From an uncultured Roseovarius sp. (GTDB lineage Bacteria; Pseudomonadota; Alphaproteobacteria; Rhodobacterales; Rhodobacteraceae), in assembly GCA_951812895.1 (NCBI GenBank), contig OX638333.1, positions 1,602,366 to 1,666,365 on the forward strand: a DNA stretch of 64,000 nt. The letters are read 5' to 3'. A program made the translations under genes and the position numbers. Positions 63,441-64,000 of this stretch are shown here, piece after piece (positions within the stretch are counted from its first letter, which is position 1; every line of letters begins with the position of its first letter). The notes beneath the pieces are model-generated. The model was given only the letters and a program-made list of their open reading frames with translations, was not told the origin of the DNA and ran no database searches.

Positions 63441-64000
63441 TCAGGGCCGCTCAAACTGGTCACCATGCATAAGCGAAGGGATACGCTGACGTGCTTTTGC
63501 CACTTCGTCCATGTTCAGATCAATCATAATCATACCCGGCTCTGTTTCCCCATCGCCAAGTATATCCCCCCACGGCCCCACGGCCAGCGTCCGGCCATAG
63601 GTTTTACGTGCCGGTCCACGGCTCGCCCGATGCTGCCCGGTCTGTGCAGGGGCCAGCACATAACACCCGGTTTCAATTGCCCGGGCACGCAGCAAACTCT
63701 CCCAATGCGCGGCACCTGTGACAGGCGAAAATGCCGATGGCACGGTCAGCACCCCTGCCCCGGCCTGCGCCAATAAACGGTAAAGAATGGGGAACCGCAG
63801 GTCATAGCACACTGTCATCCCGATCCGCGCAAACCCGGCATCTGCCACCACGGCCCGGTCACCGGGCCGATATCCTGCCGATTCGCGATAAGATTCAGTG
63901 TCAGAGACCGTGACATCAAACATGTGGATTTTGTCATAATCCGCCACAATCGTCCCATTGGGATCAATCAAAAACGACCGGTTTGCGAACCGCCCGTCTT
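63441..64000 (-). CDS. Carbon-nitrogen hydrolase (nitrilase superfamily, Nit-like), 5' end beyond the window
   Basis: About 186 C-terminal codons are present and the frame is open at base 64000. Catalytic Lys is in YDKIHMFDV and Cys in GMTVCYDLRFP; the catalytic Glu must lie outside the window. The Nit1/Nit2-type segments RARAIETGCYVLAPAQTG and YGRTLAVGPWGDIL are clear. Enzymes of this branch hydrolyse deaminated glutathione or omega-amides. Confidence 0.93.
   Translation of the reverse strand, partial: DGRFANRSFLIDPNGTIVADYDKIHMFDVTVSDTESYRESAGYRPGDRAVVADAGFARIGMTVCYDLRFPILYRLLAQAGAGVLTVPSAFSPVTGAAHWESLLRARAIETGCYVLAPAQTGQHRASRGPARKTYGRTLAVGPWGDILGDGETEPGMIMIDLNMDEVAKARQRIPSLMHGDQFERP

Overview
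The window looks like a chromosomal segment of an alphaproteobacterium, most probably a marine roseobacter (Rhodobacterales). The right end carries the order rimP-nusA-ylxR-infB, an alphaproteobacterial-type ubiG beside a proline iminopeptidase, and moderately GC-rich coding. This is inference from gene content; no rRNA is present. Positions 1 to about 51.8 kb form an accessory region packed against a tRNA-Leu(CAG), and 52.4-64 kb is conserved core. Layout, left to right. (1) 1-14.1 kb, minus strand: a zinc-dependent phospholipase C-like protein, a 177-aa protein, an M23-type peptidase and a giant protein of more than 2,856 residues whose frame is open from 8570 to the window edge. A decayed IS630 element (10677-11725) splits the run. 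(2) 14.4-17.2 kb: an intact IS1182-type element with a 4-bp target duplication, remnants, a first alpA-like regulator and a solitary IS end. (3) 17.2-25.1 kb, minus strand: a five-gene run of gluzincin metallopeptidase, ComEC-type metallo-beta-lactamase-fold protein, patatin phospholipase, an ATPase fused to a degenerate HNH domain, and a separate intact HNH nuclease. The last two resemble Septu (PtuA/PtuB). This run is my best candidate for an undescribed system. (4) 25.4-32.4 kb, plus strand: a DUF2779 nuclease-like protein, an IS66/alpA chimeric scar, then a Hachiman pair (hamA-hamB) whose helicase gene is interrupted by an IS110-family element. (5) 32.4-46.7 kb: a mobilisation-like region with a replication-relaxation protein, two VirD4/TraG-like ATPases, an XRE regulator with its operator, an RNase H-fold protein, a Tat-exported cyclase, a short tyrosine recombinase, a DUF3768 protein and a large serine recombinase. 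I see no relaxase. (6) 47.3-49.6 kb, plus strand: a three-gene unit of an isoprenoid-synthase-fold protein, a DedA-like membrane protein and another membrane protein. (7) 49.9-51.9 kb: an integrase fragment, a 3' half of a tRNA-Phe-like sequence (old attachment site), a full P4-type integrase with five GGGGGTATC half-sites in its promoter, and tRNA-Leu. Core (52.1-64 kb): a third alpA-like gene, then infB, ylxR, nusA and rimP on the minus strand, with an intrinsic-terminator-like hairpin ending at the rimP start codon. Next come an imine-reductase-like oxidoreductase, pip, divergent ubiG, a secreted protein with two LCCL-like repeats, a MarR regulator and a nitrilase-family hydrolase cut by the window edge. 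Working picture: a stacked genomic island built by repeated integration at tRNA genes and worn by several IS families. It carries at least two recognisable anti-phage type loci (Hachiman, broken; Septu-like, apparently intact) and several hydrolase or membrane clusters I cannot assign to a named system.
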